Assembly: GCF_026212465.1 (NCBI RefSeq)
Contig: NC_080049.1
Location: forward strand, 17,276,884-17,340,883
From: Amaranthus tricolor
Taxonomy: Eukaryota > Streptophyta > Magnoliopsida > Caryophyllales > Amaranthaceae
Reading direction: 5' to 3'
Length of the DNA stretch: 64,000 nt
Numbering within the stretch: the stretch's first letter is position 1; every line of letters begins with the position of its first letter. This document shows, one piece after another, positions 1-11,786 of the stretch. The notes beneath the pieces were generated by a model. It did not search any database, was not told where the DNA came from, and saw only the letters and a program-made list of their open reading frames with translations. The position numbers were made by a program, and so were the translations under genes.

Positions 1-1795
1 ATTATTTTGGGAGTTGGGATTAATTATTTAAATCTTGAATTTACATAATAAATAAAATGAAATTGTTTTGTTAGTGAAAAAGGCCCCAAAATACTCATAG
101 GCCATTCGATCCTTATCATATTAAAAAGAAAAAGAGTTTGATTTATTTTTTATATTATTATAAGCTATTTTGTGATAATATTAAAATAAAATCTTAAAAG
201 TTATTTATGAGAAAGCTTTATAAGTTATTAAATATTGAAGTGATTTTCTTGAATATATGAGATTTCATAATTAAAAAAATATAACTTTTGTGACATTTAA
301 TTACTATTTAGTACAAAATAATATTTTATCTGCTAACTAGTTGACCAAAATTTATATAAAAAGATGTAAAAGTACTTTTAATAAACTTGTTCTTAAACTA
401 TGTGTGAAATATTAATTTTTGTGAAATTATAAGTTTTATTTGTTTTATAACTAGAATGTTGATTTTTGCGAATCTAATAAGTTTACTTGTTTTTCCAAAC
501 TTGAAATAATTATTTTTGGTAAACTTGTTGAAGTTTGAAAACTTATCCAAAGGTTGCAGTTTAACTTGAATTTTAATTAGAATGTTTGATTTTGTGAGGA
601 GAATAAAGTTTATTTGTTTTATTCAAGAGAAATAGATTTTAGTAGCTACTTGTGGAAAGTACTAATTTGGAGATTATTAATAAAATACTAAGTTATTAGT
701 GTGAATTTAGTGACCTACTATTAAAACAAAGTTATAAATAAAATTTTAATGTGTAAAAATTAAGTAATGAACATATAAAGACGTAAAGGTAAATTAAACG
801 TTATGATTAAGAATTATATTAAATAAATGAAGTTACCACTTAGGTTGGTCAAATTCAAATTCAAAGTCAACTTGGAGTAATAAAAATGTGATGTACTTGT
901 GTGAAATGTATTGATTGAATGACCCTGATAGTAAGGTAATGTCGAACCATGGGCCGGCATGTAAAATCCCGGCGTCCGTGTTGCCTGGCACGTAAAATAC
1001 GGTGTAAGACAGGGGGTTCGCTATCTATCCTGTAGAGCTCGAGCATAAATATTGTATTGGAGGGGTGACGACTCCCACCACAGTTAGGGTTTAGGACTAC
1101 GGTTCTCACCTAACCAGACCCTTACATATATCAGGTGTCATATTGATGTGCTTATTGATCAGTGATAAACTTGATTAGTGTTGATGTTATGATGCATGGT
1201 ACAGTTATGAGTATTAACCAAATGAACTTACCTCAAGTGGTAAGATTACCGAATTGTATAAGTGGCAGTAATGTACTTCTGTCAGGATCGAGAATGGTAT
1301 CTTATGACTTAAAAGTATGTAACAGAAAAAGATCATGGTAAAAGTATACGGTGGTGTCAATTAAGTATAAGTTCGTACTTAAATTCTTATTTTGTAAATG
1401 TAGTGTATAATTTCCGTATTTTGTGCTGGATAGGAAGTTATGCTCGGCGTTAAGCGCTGACCGATTCAATCGACTGTCATCCGTATCATGGATGGCAGCA
1501 TTTTGCAGGATTTAGTTCAGGTTCCGATCCTGGCCGCAAAAATTACTATTTATCAAGAACTTAGCTACTTTTTGTATCTTTATTGATGACTTGGTGATGA
1601 TGTATTTTTTTTTCTTTTTTAGCAAACAATATCTCTTATCAGAGGTAATAATAATTTACTTTTGTTTTAAATAGTTTTAGTTTTATGATTTAAAGGTTTT
1701 AACAATTCGGCGTTTTGAGACTTCCGCAATATTTTTTGGTATTAAACATTATTATTAAATGTTAATTATGTATCGAGATTGCCGCTCTTGTTACA
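1..1795 (+). mobile_element. 5' LTR of a Ty3/gypsy element, left part outside the window
   Basis: Bases 28-1795 match 6066-7828 almost base for base with scattered substitutions, and bases 1-27 match 5425-5451. The copy ends in TGTTACA at 1795, the mirror of the TGTAACA that opens the 3' LTR at 4530, and is followed at once by a primer binding site. The promoter part of this LTR lies left of the window. Compared with the 3' copy it lacks 614 bp between two copies of TTAATTAT. Open frames inside it recur in the partner LTR with changes and look non-coding. Confidence 0.9.
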
Positions 1796-1797
1796 CG

Positions 1798-1815
1798 TGG
1801 TATCAAAGTTAAAGT
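1798..1815 (+). other. Primer binding site of the gypsy element
   Basis: TGGTATCAAAGTTAAAG begins two bases after the LTR end. It resembles the usual plant initiator-Met tRNA site (TGGTATCAGAGC) with substitutions, as expected for an old element. Confidence 0.7.
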
Positions 1816-4516
1816 TAATCGAATCCCGGAACTTCGGTTCCATGTAAAAGAATGTTCTCGATTGCCGACATTTTCAAAAAAAAAAAAAAAGATGTTTTTT
1901 TTTCCAAATAATTTTTTTTTCAAATTTTTTACTTTTGTGCTGTGTGACCATGTGTAGATTACACATTATCATTATGTTAATGTGATATTGACTACATGTT
2001 TAAATTTCATTTGAGATGATGAAAGATTATAATATTCCCTCTCAAAAGTCTAGGATTTGACAATTGGAATAACAGTTAACGTGAATGAAGAGTTTGAAGG
2101 TAAAGTTATTTCTAATAATTTTCTCATAGAAAATTTTTCCATTCATATTCTTTTTGATTCTAAAGTCAACCGATCTTTTATCTCTACCTCTTTTCTTCAC
2201 AAATCCTCTGTCTTTCAAACCTCTGAAATTCAATCCCCAAATTTGTTCACTTAACGGTTCACCATTCCTATGTGACCATATCTTTCCTACTTTCCTCTTA
2301 AGAGTTTAGATCATCATATATTGTCGACTTGATAGTGTTTGAGTTGGGTACTTATGATGTTATTTTGGTTATGGATTTGTAGAGACGTCATCATGTGGAG
2401 ATTTTTTTATGGGAAAAGATTTTTTGGATTAAAACTCAAGGAGATGACTGCTTGATTATGAACAAATATGTGTCCCCTGTTCAAACCATTTATGTCGTTC
2501 AAGCCAATAAGATGATTAAGTATAGAGATGAGAGATATATGCATGTGTTTTATTTCCAGTAGTAAGGAGAAAGCCAAATTGAGTCTTGATGAAACCCCGA
2601 TTGTTAGTGAATATCCTAATGTTTATCTTAAGGATTTACCTTGTTTACCCCCGAGGAGAGTTGTTGATTTCCATATTGATCAGATTTATGATGTTATCTT
2701 TTTGTCCAAGACTTTGTACCATTTTATCTTAGACGAGTTCACTAAATTATAGAAGTAGTAGATGAGTTACTAGGAAAAAGAATAAAAAAGAGTTTTATTC
2801 GCAGTAATGTGTCGCCTTGGAGAGCCCCTATTTTATTTGTTAGTAAAATTGATGGTACAATGAGGTTGTGCATTGACTATGGGGAGATTAACAAGATTAC
2901 CATCAAGAATGGTTACCCTTTGTTTAGGATAGATGATACTTTCGAGTAGTTAGAAGTTAGGAACTCAAGAGTTTTCTATGATTTATTTGAGATCTAGGTA
3001 TCATCAATTAAGGATAGCCGAGAATGGTATTCTGAAGACTGCGTCAGTTATGGACTATATGAGTTTCGGTGATGTCATTTGGGGTTATAAATACGCCAAC
3101 AACGTTTATGATTTGATGCAGAGATACATTTGTCCTTATTTGGATAAGTTTATAGTTTTTATGAAATTTTGGTATATTCAAGAAACATGGAGGAACATGA
3201 GGAACATTTGAGGATTATGCTAAAACTTTGAGAGAAAAAAAAATATTTAGGAAAAGTTATTAAGTACGAGTTTTGGCTTGACGAAATAGTTTTTTCTAAG
3301 TCATATTGTGTCTGAGGATGGAATTTCTATGGATCTGGAGAAGATTAAGACGATAACCAATTGTCGATTTGAGGAAGGTAACTGAAGTTCGAAGCTTTTT
3401 GGTTTTGCTGGTTACTATAGGAAATATGTTGAGAATATCTCTAAGGTTACTCGTCCCATGTTTGAGTTGTTTTTGAAAAGAATTGGATTTTAATAAAGTG
3501 AGAGGTACACGATTGCTTTTGCGGAATCACAGAGGAGAATCACTACTGCTCATGTATTAATAGTGCATGATTGTAGCAAACGATTCAAAGTCTATTGGGA
3601 TACTTCATTTAAAGGTTTGGGATGTGTACTTATGCAAGATATAAATGTCATAGCTTATCCATCGAGGCAATTGAGGCCACGTGAGGTGAATTACTCATTG
3701 CACGACATTAAAGTTGTTGTAGTAATCCTTTCTCTAAAGTTGCAGACACATTATTTGTATGGGCTACCGTATAAGATCTACAGCGATCTTCAAAACTTGA
3801 GGTATGTCTTCAACCAGAAGGAATTTAACATGCGTCAAAGGCTATGGCTTGAGTTATTAGGATTATGTCTTGAAATTTTATACCACCCTAAGAAGGTGAA
3901 CAAGTTGTCTTATGTTTTGAGGAGAAGACAGAGAGTGTGTTTTACCGTGAAATGCAGAGTTTGAGATTAGAGATTTGTAACCAACATGAGGTTAGACGGT
4001 ATTCGGGAGCGATGACCATACATACAAACTTTGTTTGACCATATCAATGAGGCACAACTTTAGAATCCGGAGATTATTGAGTTGATCCATAGTGTTGAGG
4101 GAAATGAGACTAATGTTTTTGAGTTAAAAGAAAGAGGAAAGGTGACTCTGAAATTTTTTAGACGTTTTGAAATTCTAAGAAGAGTTAGACAAGTTGCTTA
4201 TTAGTTTCCTTTACCATCGTGTTTGGTAAAAATTCATTATGTGTTCCATGTTTCACAGTTGAGGAAGTATATTCATGATCCATCACATGTGCTAACCCAT
4301 GAACCCCTTCAGATCAATGAGTCCTTAGCCTATGAGGAGAGATCTATCAGATTTTGGATACACGAGTCAAGGAATAGAGAAACTCTAGGATTCCATTGGT
4401 AAAGGTTTTGTGGTCAAACCATTGAGTGAGGAAGCTATTTGGGAGTAGGAGGCAGACATGAGAGAGTGATACCCTAAACTTTTCTGTAAGTTCTAGTTTC
4501 GGGACGAATCTATCTT
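1816..4516 (+). pseudogene. Degenerate Ty3/gypsy pol remnant (protease, RT, RNase H, integrase tail)
   Basis: The internal region is only 2.7 kb, so most of gag and the integrase core are gone. Pieces read in order: an aspartic protease remnant near 2057-2254, where ILFDSKVNRSFIS stands for the usual LFDSG-x-x-SFIS, so the active-site Gly is replaced; RT fingers near 2800-2945 ([29 protein letters not shown]); a later RT segment at about 3040-3170; the RT-RNase H joint near 3290-3480 (FFGFAGYYRKYVENISK); RNase H at 3563-3960 (VYWDTSFKGLGCVLMQD, REVNYSLHD); and an integrase C-terminal piece at 4190-4480 (FHVSQLRKYIHDPSHVL). The order RT-RNase H-integrase is gypsy; the tail resembles Tekay/Del-type chromoviruses, an inference. 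Many stops and shifts: no functional product. Confidence 0.85.
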
Positions 4517-4529
4517 AAGGGGGAAGAGT
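4517..4529 (+). other. Polypurine tract of the gypsy element
   Basis: AAGGGGGAAGAG lies directly before the TGTAACA start of the 3' LTR, the position where plus-strand DNA priming occurs. Confidence 0.8.
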
Positions 4530-7500
4530 TGTAACAGACCAAAAATTCTTAATTTTAATATTCCGATTAATTATTTCGAATTTTAAATTCAAATCTCTAA
4601 TCCTTTGATTATCCATTTAAACCATCTTTAATTCCTAAATCTTTTCCAAATTTTGTAATTTCTTTCAAATATTAAACTTTAACGTAGTATTTTGTTTAAA
4701 ATCTTTTTATAAGCACTAAAATATTATTTTATTATTTTATAGTACGAAAAGTAAAATTTTGTTATTATATACATGGTTTTGTAAATCGTTATTTTTTAAC
4801 TTTCTTCCTTAAACTAACATTACTACTTATTATTTTAACCTTATAATTTTGATATAATTATTTTATACATAAAAATGAGTCGTACTTTTATTATTAACAT
4901 TAAGTATTGTTCAAGCAAAATTTTAAATAAACTACATATTTTCATGATCAAATTTACCCATTATTTTAAAGTATATTCACTTGTACATACTAGAACAAAA
5001 TTTTGATGAACCAAAATCCTTTCTATGGTAACCCATGATGTTCATCACTTACACAAGCTATCACCATTTCCTTACACAAGCTAACCTTCTTCTACACTCC
5101 AAATTCTTACACATTCACTTACACACTCCAACTCTTACACATTCACTTACACACTCTAAATCACTTACACAAGTTAACCTTAGCTTCTTCTATACCCCTG
5201 ACACTCTTTTTCATACAATCTAATGAACTACAAATTTGCCCAAACCCATTATAAATACTCCCCTTAGCCATGAGATCACTTACACAGCCATCATCAAATC
5301 TTTCTAACATTCTTTTTTATATTTTCATTTCATTAAAATCTTACTACATTAATACCTTTATTAATTGAAGAATTTTAAAGAACATGGAGCTTAGAACACT
5401 CTTTATTTAGCTTAAACCATCATCATTATTTTGGGAGTTGGGATTAATTATCTTTGGAGCATTATTATCTATCTTGGAAGATCTTATTTCTTATTATTTT
5501 CCTAATTAGTACTTAGTACTAATCCTTGGTGTTAGTATGGTATAACTTCTTACCCTACTCTTTTTGTAGAATTTTACATTATATTTACTTTATAATATGC
5601 TAATTTTGAAATATGTTGATATATTTTAGTGGAATTTAGTTTAATAAAATTATGATCAAGATTATATTAAGTATGTGTATGCTAAAAGTATTTTTAGTAT
5701 GTTAATTTAATAATCTTTGAACAAGTTTAGGAAGGTGAGTGCAAAATTATATTTTAGTGATATTAAGCATGATTTATGTTATAAGCTAGTGCTAGTATAT
5801 TTATGAGTTATATGTTACATTAGAAATGTTATTATATTTAAGAATTTATTTTATGTTAGAATTTTGTATTAATATGTTTATGTTAACCTTCAAACTAGTT
5901 TATAAGGTAGTAAGTTATTTTATGAACGTATTTTACAAAGTATAATTATATTAAGAATATTGTTATTATACTTTATTTTGAGATTTAAGTTTATCCTTAA
6001 AGTTATAGTAAATTTCTAAGTTATTGTGTAAAGTTTTTATTTTTTTTAGTGGTTATGTTAATTATTTAAATCTTAAATTTACTATAATAAATAAAATGAA
6101 GTTGTTTTGTTAGTGAAAAAGGCCCTAAAATACTCATAGGCCATTCGACCATTATCATATTAAAAAGAAAAAAAAGTTTAATTTATTTTTTATATTATTA
6201 TAAGCTATTTTGTGATAATATTAAAATAAAATCTTAAAAGTTATTTTTGAGAAACCTTTATAAGTTATTAAATATTGAAGTGATTTTCTTGAATATATGA
6301 GATTTCATAATAAAAAAAAATAATAACTTTTGTGACATTTAATTACTATTTAGTACAAAATAATATTTTATCTGCTAACTAGTTGACCAAAATTTATATA
6401 AAAAGATGTAAAAGTATTTTTAGTAAACTTATTCTTAAACTATGTGAGAAATATTAATTTTTGTGAAATTATAAGTTTTATTTGTTTTATAACTAGAATG
6501 TTGATTTTTGCGAATCTAATAAGTTTACTTGTTTTTCCAAACTTGAAATAATTATTTTTGGTAAACTTGTTTAAGTTTGAAAACTTATCCAAAGGTTGCA
6601 GTTTAACTTGAATTTTAATTAGATTGTTTGATTTTGTGAGGAGAATAAAGTTTTATTTGTTTTATTCAAGAGAAATAGATTTTAGTAGCTACATGTGAAA
6701 AGTACTAATTTGGAGACTATTAATAAAATACTAAGTTATTAGTGTGAATTTAGTGACCTATTAAAATAAAGTTATAAATAAAATTTTAATGTGTAAAAAT
6801 TAAGTAATGAACATATAAAGACGTAAAGGTAAATTAAACGTTATGATTAAGAATTATATTAAATAAATGAAGTTACCACTTAGGTTGGTCAAATTCAAAT
6901 TCAAAGTCAACTTGGAGTAATAAAAATGTGATGTACTTGTGTGAAATGTATTGATTGAATGACCCTGATAGTAAGGTAATGTCGAACCATGAACCGACAT
7001 ATAAAATCCCGGCGTCCGTGTTGCCCGGCACGTAAAATACGGTGTAAGACAGGGGGTTCGCTACCTATCCTGTAGAGCTCGAGCATAAATATTGTATTGG
7101 AGGTGACGACTCCCACCACAGTTAGGGTTTAGGACTACGATTCTCACCTAACCAGACCCATACATCAGGTGTCATATTGATGTGCTTGTTGATCAGTGAT
7201 AAACTTGATTAGTGTTGATGCTATGATGCATGGTACGGTTATGGGTATTAACCAAATGAACTTACCTCAAGTGGTAAGATTACCGAATTGTATAAGTGGC
7301 AGTAACGTACATCTGTCAGGATCGAGAATGGTATCTTAATGACTAAAAAGTATGTAACAGAAAAAGATCATGGTAAAAGTATACGGTGGTGTCAATTAAG
7401 TATAAGTTTGTACTTAAATTCTTATTTTGTAAATGTAGCGTATAATTTCCGTATTTGGAGCTGGATAGGAAGTTATGCTCGGCGTTAAGCGCTGACCCAT

Positions 7501-7828
7501 TTAATCGGCTGTCATCCGTATCATGGATGACAGCATTTTGCAGGATTAATTCAGGTTCTGATCTAGGCCGCAGCAATTACTATTTATCGAGAACGTAGCT
7601 GCTTTTTGTATCTTTATTGATGACTTGATGATGATGTATTTTTTTTTCTTTTTGAGCAAACAATATTTTTATCAGAGGTAATAATATTTTACTTTTGTTT
7701 TAAACAGTTTTAGTTTTATGATTTAAAGTTTTTAACAATTCGGCATTTTGAGACTTCCGCAATATTTTTTGGTACTAAACATTATTATTAATTGTTAATT
7801 ATGTATCGAGATTGCCGCTCTTGTTACA
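4530..7828 (+). mobile_element. 3' LTR of the Ty3/gypsy element (3.3 kb)
   Basis: It begins TGTAACA after the polypurine tract and ends TGTTACA at 7828. From 6066 to its end it matches the 5' LTR. A TATA box (TATAAATA, 5250-5257) sits in a Thr/His-codon-like CTTACACA repeat zone (about 5046-5190), which consists of imperfect 28-bp units. Right of the LTR the sequence changes abruptly to a copia gag, so TTGAA (7829-7833) should be one target-site copy; the other is outside the window. Length above 3 kb is usual for Tekay/Retand-type LTRs. Confidence 0.9.
5250..5257 (+). promoter_or_regulatory. TATA box of the gypsy LTR
   Basis: TATAAATA followed by CTCCCC in an otherwise less AT-rich stretch, about 720 bp into the LTR, which suits the U3/R border. 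The partner LTR's copy is left of the window. Confidence 0.55.
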
Positions 7829-8506
7829 TTGAAAATCTCCTAAACAGTGGGCATGATGAACTTCAAATCTATGATTTGAGTTCAACTGCTGCCACCTTGA
7901 GGCAAGGAAACAATACAATTGAAGCATACTATGGAAAAATCCAGTATGTTATGGAAGGAGATTGATAGGCGTATGCCCAACCCCATGACTTGTCCTCAAG
8001 ATATCACAACATTCAATAACTTTATACAAAGACAAAGACTGTATCAGTTTCTTACCGGAATAAACGAGGACCTTGATAAAGAAAGAAGAGACTTACTCTA
8101 CATGGACCCTCTCCCAACAGTTGATGTAGCCTATGCCACCATTCGACGGGAAATCTCACGCCGGAAAATCATGACCGGCGTCTCATCACCGGGAATAGAT
8201 CCCTCAGAGATTGGTTCAGGTCTAGTAACAAGAAACAAAAGCTTCCCTCAAAATCGTGAAAGCGACGACCGGCAAAACCTCCGATGTAGTCACTGTGGAG
8301 GGTCACGACATATTAAGGAAGGATGTTTCAAACTAGTGGGATACCCTGAATGGTGGGATGACCTACAAAAGAGGAAGGCTGCCACCAAGGCACCGGCACA
8401 CCGGACCGGTGGCAAGGCTAACCTTGCATCTGCAGATCACCCCGGTGAGATCACATCATCATATTCAGGTATGGATGTGAACAAAAGAGAAGCAGCCATT
8501 TTTTAA
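7829..8506 (+). pseudogene. Ty1/copia gag, 5' end cut by the gypsy insertion, frameshifted
   Basis: The reading starts in mid-gag (ATLRQGNNTIEAYYGKIQYV) and must change frame near 7940 to continue as LWKEIDRRMPNPMTC. The rest is open to 8506 and carries a CCHC zinc knuckle, CSHCGGSRHIKEGC (C-x2-C-x4-H-x4-C), followed by FKLVGYPEWW, the standard end of plant copia nucleocapsid. Gag would package element RNA in cytoplasmic particles. The N-terminus should lie left of the gypsy element, outside the window. The downstream pieces at 8749 and 13073 belong to the same element. Confidence 0.85.
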
Positions 8507-8617
8507 CAGGGAAAAAGCAAACAGAAAGAGGAGAGAGAAAAGGCCGAGAATCATACAGAAAAGGGAAGAAGGGAAAGGGTCACTCAAAACCCTACTCAAC
8601 TCCCCTTATATACCAAG

Positions 8618-8651
<34 letters not shown>

Positions 8652-8748
8652 CCTTATCCAAATTTCACCCGGCCCAATCCTTACCCAAATTTCACCCGGC
8701 CCAAACCATAACCCAATCCCTAAAATTAGCCTCAATAGCCACAAACAC
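8507..8748 (+). other. Gag-protease linker of the copia element with a long poly(C)
   Basis: A purine-rich stretch (8510-8580), then 31 consecutive C (8619-8649), then a repeated TTACCCAAATTTCACCCGGC unit. No coding sense is recognised. It joins gag to the protease piece. Confidence 0.5.
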
Positions 8749-9533
8749 TCCAAATGGATCTTTGATTGTGGTGCTACGGACACTATGACCTTTGACCCAC
8801 ATGATTTATCCTCCGTTCACCATAACTCTCGTACCCATGTTTAAACTGCAAATGGTGCAACTATCCCAGTTTATCAAGCTGGGTCGGCTGATATTTCCTC
8901 ATCGCTTAATGTTAAAAATTGTTTGTTGATTCCTATTCTTTCTCATAAATTATTATCTGGCAGTCAGCTAACCAAAGAGCTTCATTGTACCGCGCTATTT
9001 ACTTCTGATGGTTGTCTTGTGCAAGATACTCGGACGGGGACGATCCTTGGACGTGGTACTGAGCAAGGCGGCTTGTACTATGTGGACGAGACGGTCAAAA
9101 AGGGTCAATCACTACTTGTTCACGGGACTTCATACAAAAACTATGGACATGGCATCGACGTTTAGGTCATCCTTCACTAGGTTATTTAAAACGTCTTTTT
9201 CCGTCTTTTCATAGTTGTAATTTGTCTTTGGATTGTGAAACTTGTTTTCTAGCTAAGAGTCATAAACATTCGTACTCTCCTAGTTTTCATTCTATACCTT
9301 CCTCCCACTCTCTTCCACCCCGTATCTTTGGCTGTGTGGTTTATGTTCATCTTCCAAAAAGGGATAGAACAAAGTTGGAATCCGGGTTGCTAAGAGTGTC
9401 TTTCTTGGGTATGGTGTCGGTCAAAAGGGCTATCGGTGTTTTGATCCTCTCCATAATAAGCTATACACTACTATGGATTATGACTTCTTTGAACACTCCT
9501 ACTTCTTTACCCAGCCTCGATGTCAGGAGGAGA
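8749..9533 (+). pseudogene. Copia protease, pre-integrase and integrase tail, core deleted
   Basis: KWIFDCGATDTMTFD is the protease active site (usually DSGA, here DCGA). It is followed by the usual copia segment LLIPILSHKLLSGSQLTKEL and a pre-integrase domain (LGHPSLGYLKRLFPSF) reached by a frame change near 9150. The integrase zinc segment CETCFLAKSHKHSYSPS runs directly into the integrase C-terminal segment LPPRIFGCVVYVHLPKRDR, so the whole DDE core is missing. Another shift follows near 9410. A TAA breaks the protease near 8843. The piece stops at the CACTA insertion. No active product is possible. Confidence 0.85.
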
Positions 9534-9672
9534 CACTAGTGGAAAAAACCTCATTTGCTGTGGTTTTTTGGCCATTATTTGCTGCGGTTTTGGGCCCAAG
9601 CAATAGTGATAGCATGAAATGGTCTATTTTAAATGCTGCGGTTAAAAACCGCAGCAAAAATAGGCATTATTG

Positions 9673-9784
9673 GCTGCGGTCAACACGAAATCGCAGCAAA
9701 TAAGGAGGACTATTTGTTGCGGTCATCCCCAAAACCGCAGCAAATAGTCCTCCTTATTTGCTACGATTTTGTGTTGACCGCAGC
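9673..9784. repeat. Near-perfect hairpin in the left subterminal zone of the CACTA element
   Basis: GCTGCGGTCAACACGAAATC (9673 on) is repeated in reverse complement up to 9784, giving arms of about 50 bases with three or four mismatches and a loop of about 10 bases (CATCCCCAAA region). It contains four subterminal GCTGCGG-type units. Confidence 0.85.
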
Positions 9785-9818
9785 AAATACTTGGTATATA
9801 TAATATAATATTATGTAC

Positions 9819-9922
<104 letters not shown>

Positions 9923-10272
9923 CATTAAAGTCCTAATAAATCTATACTAATTACAATTTATCAAGGACAAAAATTAGCAAGATACGCGGCAATCTTGTCT
10001 TTTAATTCACGCATCTCTCCACTTCTCAGAGGGCGTGTTTCCCTCGGAATGTCGGATAAAACCTATAATATAGTATAAAATTAAAAGATTAATAAATATT
10101 AGATTTTACCAATAATAATAATTTAAGAATGTAATAAATACTTACGGCATCTATATTTTCGACTCCAAAATCCTTCACGGATTTTATAATATCGTCCATG
10201 TACTTCGGCGTGTAGTAGCCGCAATCAACGGAACTAGAAGGTTGTTGAAAGCACTAAGAGAAAATAGATGTT

Positions 10273-11103
10273 AGTGCGAAAAATGCTTAAAAACGCATAA
10301 AATCGCCACTTAATATGTAATTTCTAGCATATGACTATGATTTTCAATACTAACCACTTCAAAACAATAATATATAGCAATAAGTCTTGTGTGTCAAGTT
10401 TCGTGCAAAACAAACCAAGTTTGAGCTACTTTATGCGCAAAAGTGCCAAAAACGCTTAAAAACCCTTAAAATTGCATCTTGACACGTAATTTCTAGCATA
10501 TGACTATTATTTTCAATTCTAACCACATCAACACAATAATATATACCAAATAGTGTTGTGTGCCAAGTTTCGTGCAAAACAAACCAAGTTTGAGCTATTT
10601 TATGCGCAAAAGTGCTAAAAACGCTTAAAAACCCTTAAAATTGCAACTTAACACGTAATTTCTAGCATACGACAATGATTTTCAATTCTAACCACTTCAA
10701 CACAATAATATATACCAGATAATATTGTGTACCAAGTTTCGCGCAAATCAAACCAAGTTTGAGCTATTTTATGCGCAAAAGTGCCAAAAACGCTTAATAA
10801 ACGCATAAAATCGCAACTTAACACGTAATTTCTAGCATACGACAATGATTTTCAATTCTAACCAATTCAACACAATAATATATACCAAATAATGTTGTGT
10901 GCCAAGTTTCGTGCAAAACAAACCAAGTTTGAGCTACTTTATGCGCAAAAGTGCCAAAAACGCTTAAACCGCATAAAATCGCAACTTAACACGTAATTTG
11001 TAGCATATGACTATGATTTTCAATTCTAACCACTTCAACACAATAATATATACCAAATAATGCTGTGTGCCATGTTTCGTGCAAATCAAACCATGTTTAA
11101 GCT
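10273..11103. repeat. Tandem array, five units of 169-170 bp, in the CACTA element
   Basis: The anchor TATGCGCAAAAGTGCC recurs at 10432, 10601, 10770 and 10940. Each unit carries TAATTTCTAGCATA and ACCAAGTTTGAGCTA. Units differ by scattered substitutions and small indels, so the array is not very recent. No coding sense. Confidence 0.9.
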
Positions 11104-11168
11104 AATTAACAATACCAAACCAAGAAACAACAAAAAAGGGCAGTTAAGGACAGCAGCCTACCCGCTGA

Positions 11169-11786
11169 CTAGCCTACCTTGTCGCGTGGTTTGAGCCTTA
11201 ACCAAGGATACCATGAGCCAAACAACCATGGAAACGTGATCTCCATACCTTTCCGCGTGGTTTGAGACTTAATGTTGAAAATTGTCAACACTGCTGTTAG
11301 TTTGGTGAACTTTTTACATCCAGGGTACAAAGGCTTTTGAGAAGCCTCTGTCAACAAGTCAAAAACACGAGGACGTTTTCCTAACTCATCCTCGACTCCC
11401 TCCATCATCGCATCAACACGATCCACATCCTCATCGACATTCTCTTCATCTGTCTCATACCCATCAACATGATCTACTACTTCCTCATTGACATCGACCA
11501 CATTATTGAAGTCCTCAACAACACTTTTCTCTTTGTAAACTCCCTCCTCACCATGCCAAACCCAAACATGATATTGAGGCCTAAACCCACGTCGAAGTAT
11601 GTGCTCCCTAAGGATATCAACACTATCTACCTTTGATACATTGCCACAACTGACACATGGGCAATAAAAACCAACTCCCCCTGTCCTAACTTAATGTTCA
11701 ACCGCAATACTACAAAATTCTAATACGCGATCAATAAATTCCGATGATTCAATGCTTCCATATATCCAAGAACTATCTTTATTCAT
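11169..11786 (-). pseudogene. CACTA TNP2-type transposase, N-terminal fragment with one stop
   Basis: Reading from the ATG at 11786 gives a transposase-associated domain: DSSWIYGSIESSEFIDRVLEF, then the zinc-like CPCVSCGN, then REHILRRGFRPQYHVWVWHGE. An acidic stretch follows, then LLTEASQKPLYPGCKKFTKL, the conserved N-terminal segment of En/Spm TNP2 proteins. One in-frame TAA lies at 11691-11693; the rest is a single frame to the stop at 11169. About 205 codons remain against the 700 or more usual in TNP2, so the DDE catalytic domain is lost. The array at 10273-11103 begins just beyond its 3' end, where the catalytic exons would be expected. Confidence 0.8.

Noticed and set aside
867..1109. 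80-codon minus-strand frame in the gypsy LTR, with a relative at 6907-7119
   Set aside because: It recurs only because both LTRs are copies; the frame is altered in the second copy and has no domain.
8592..8783. Minus-strand frame with a Gly run
   Set aside because: It is the reverse of the poly(C) tract. The same holds for the frame at 38752-38937.
10273..11103. CRISPR-like array
   Set aside because: Adjacent 169-bp units without unique spacers, inside a plant transposon; it is a tandem repeat.
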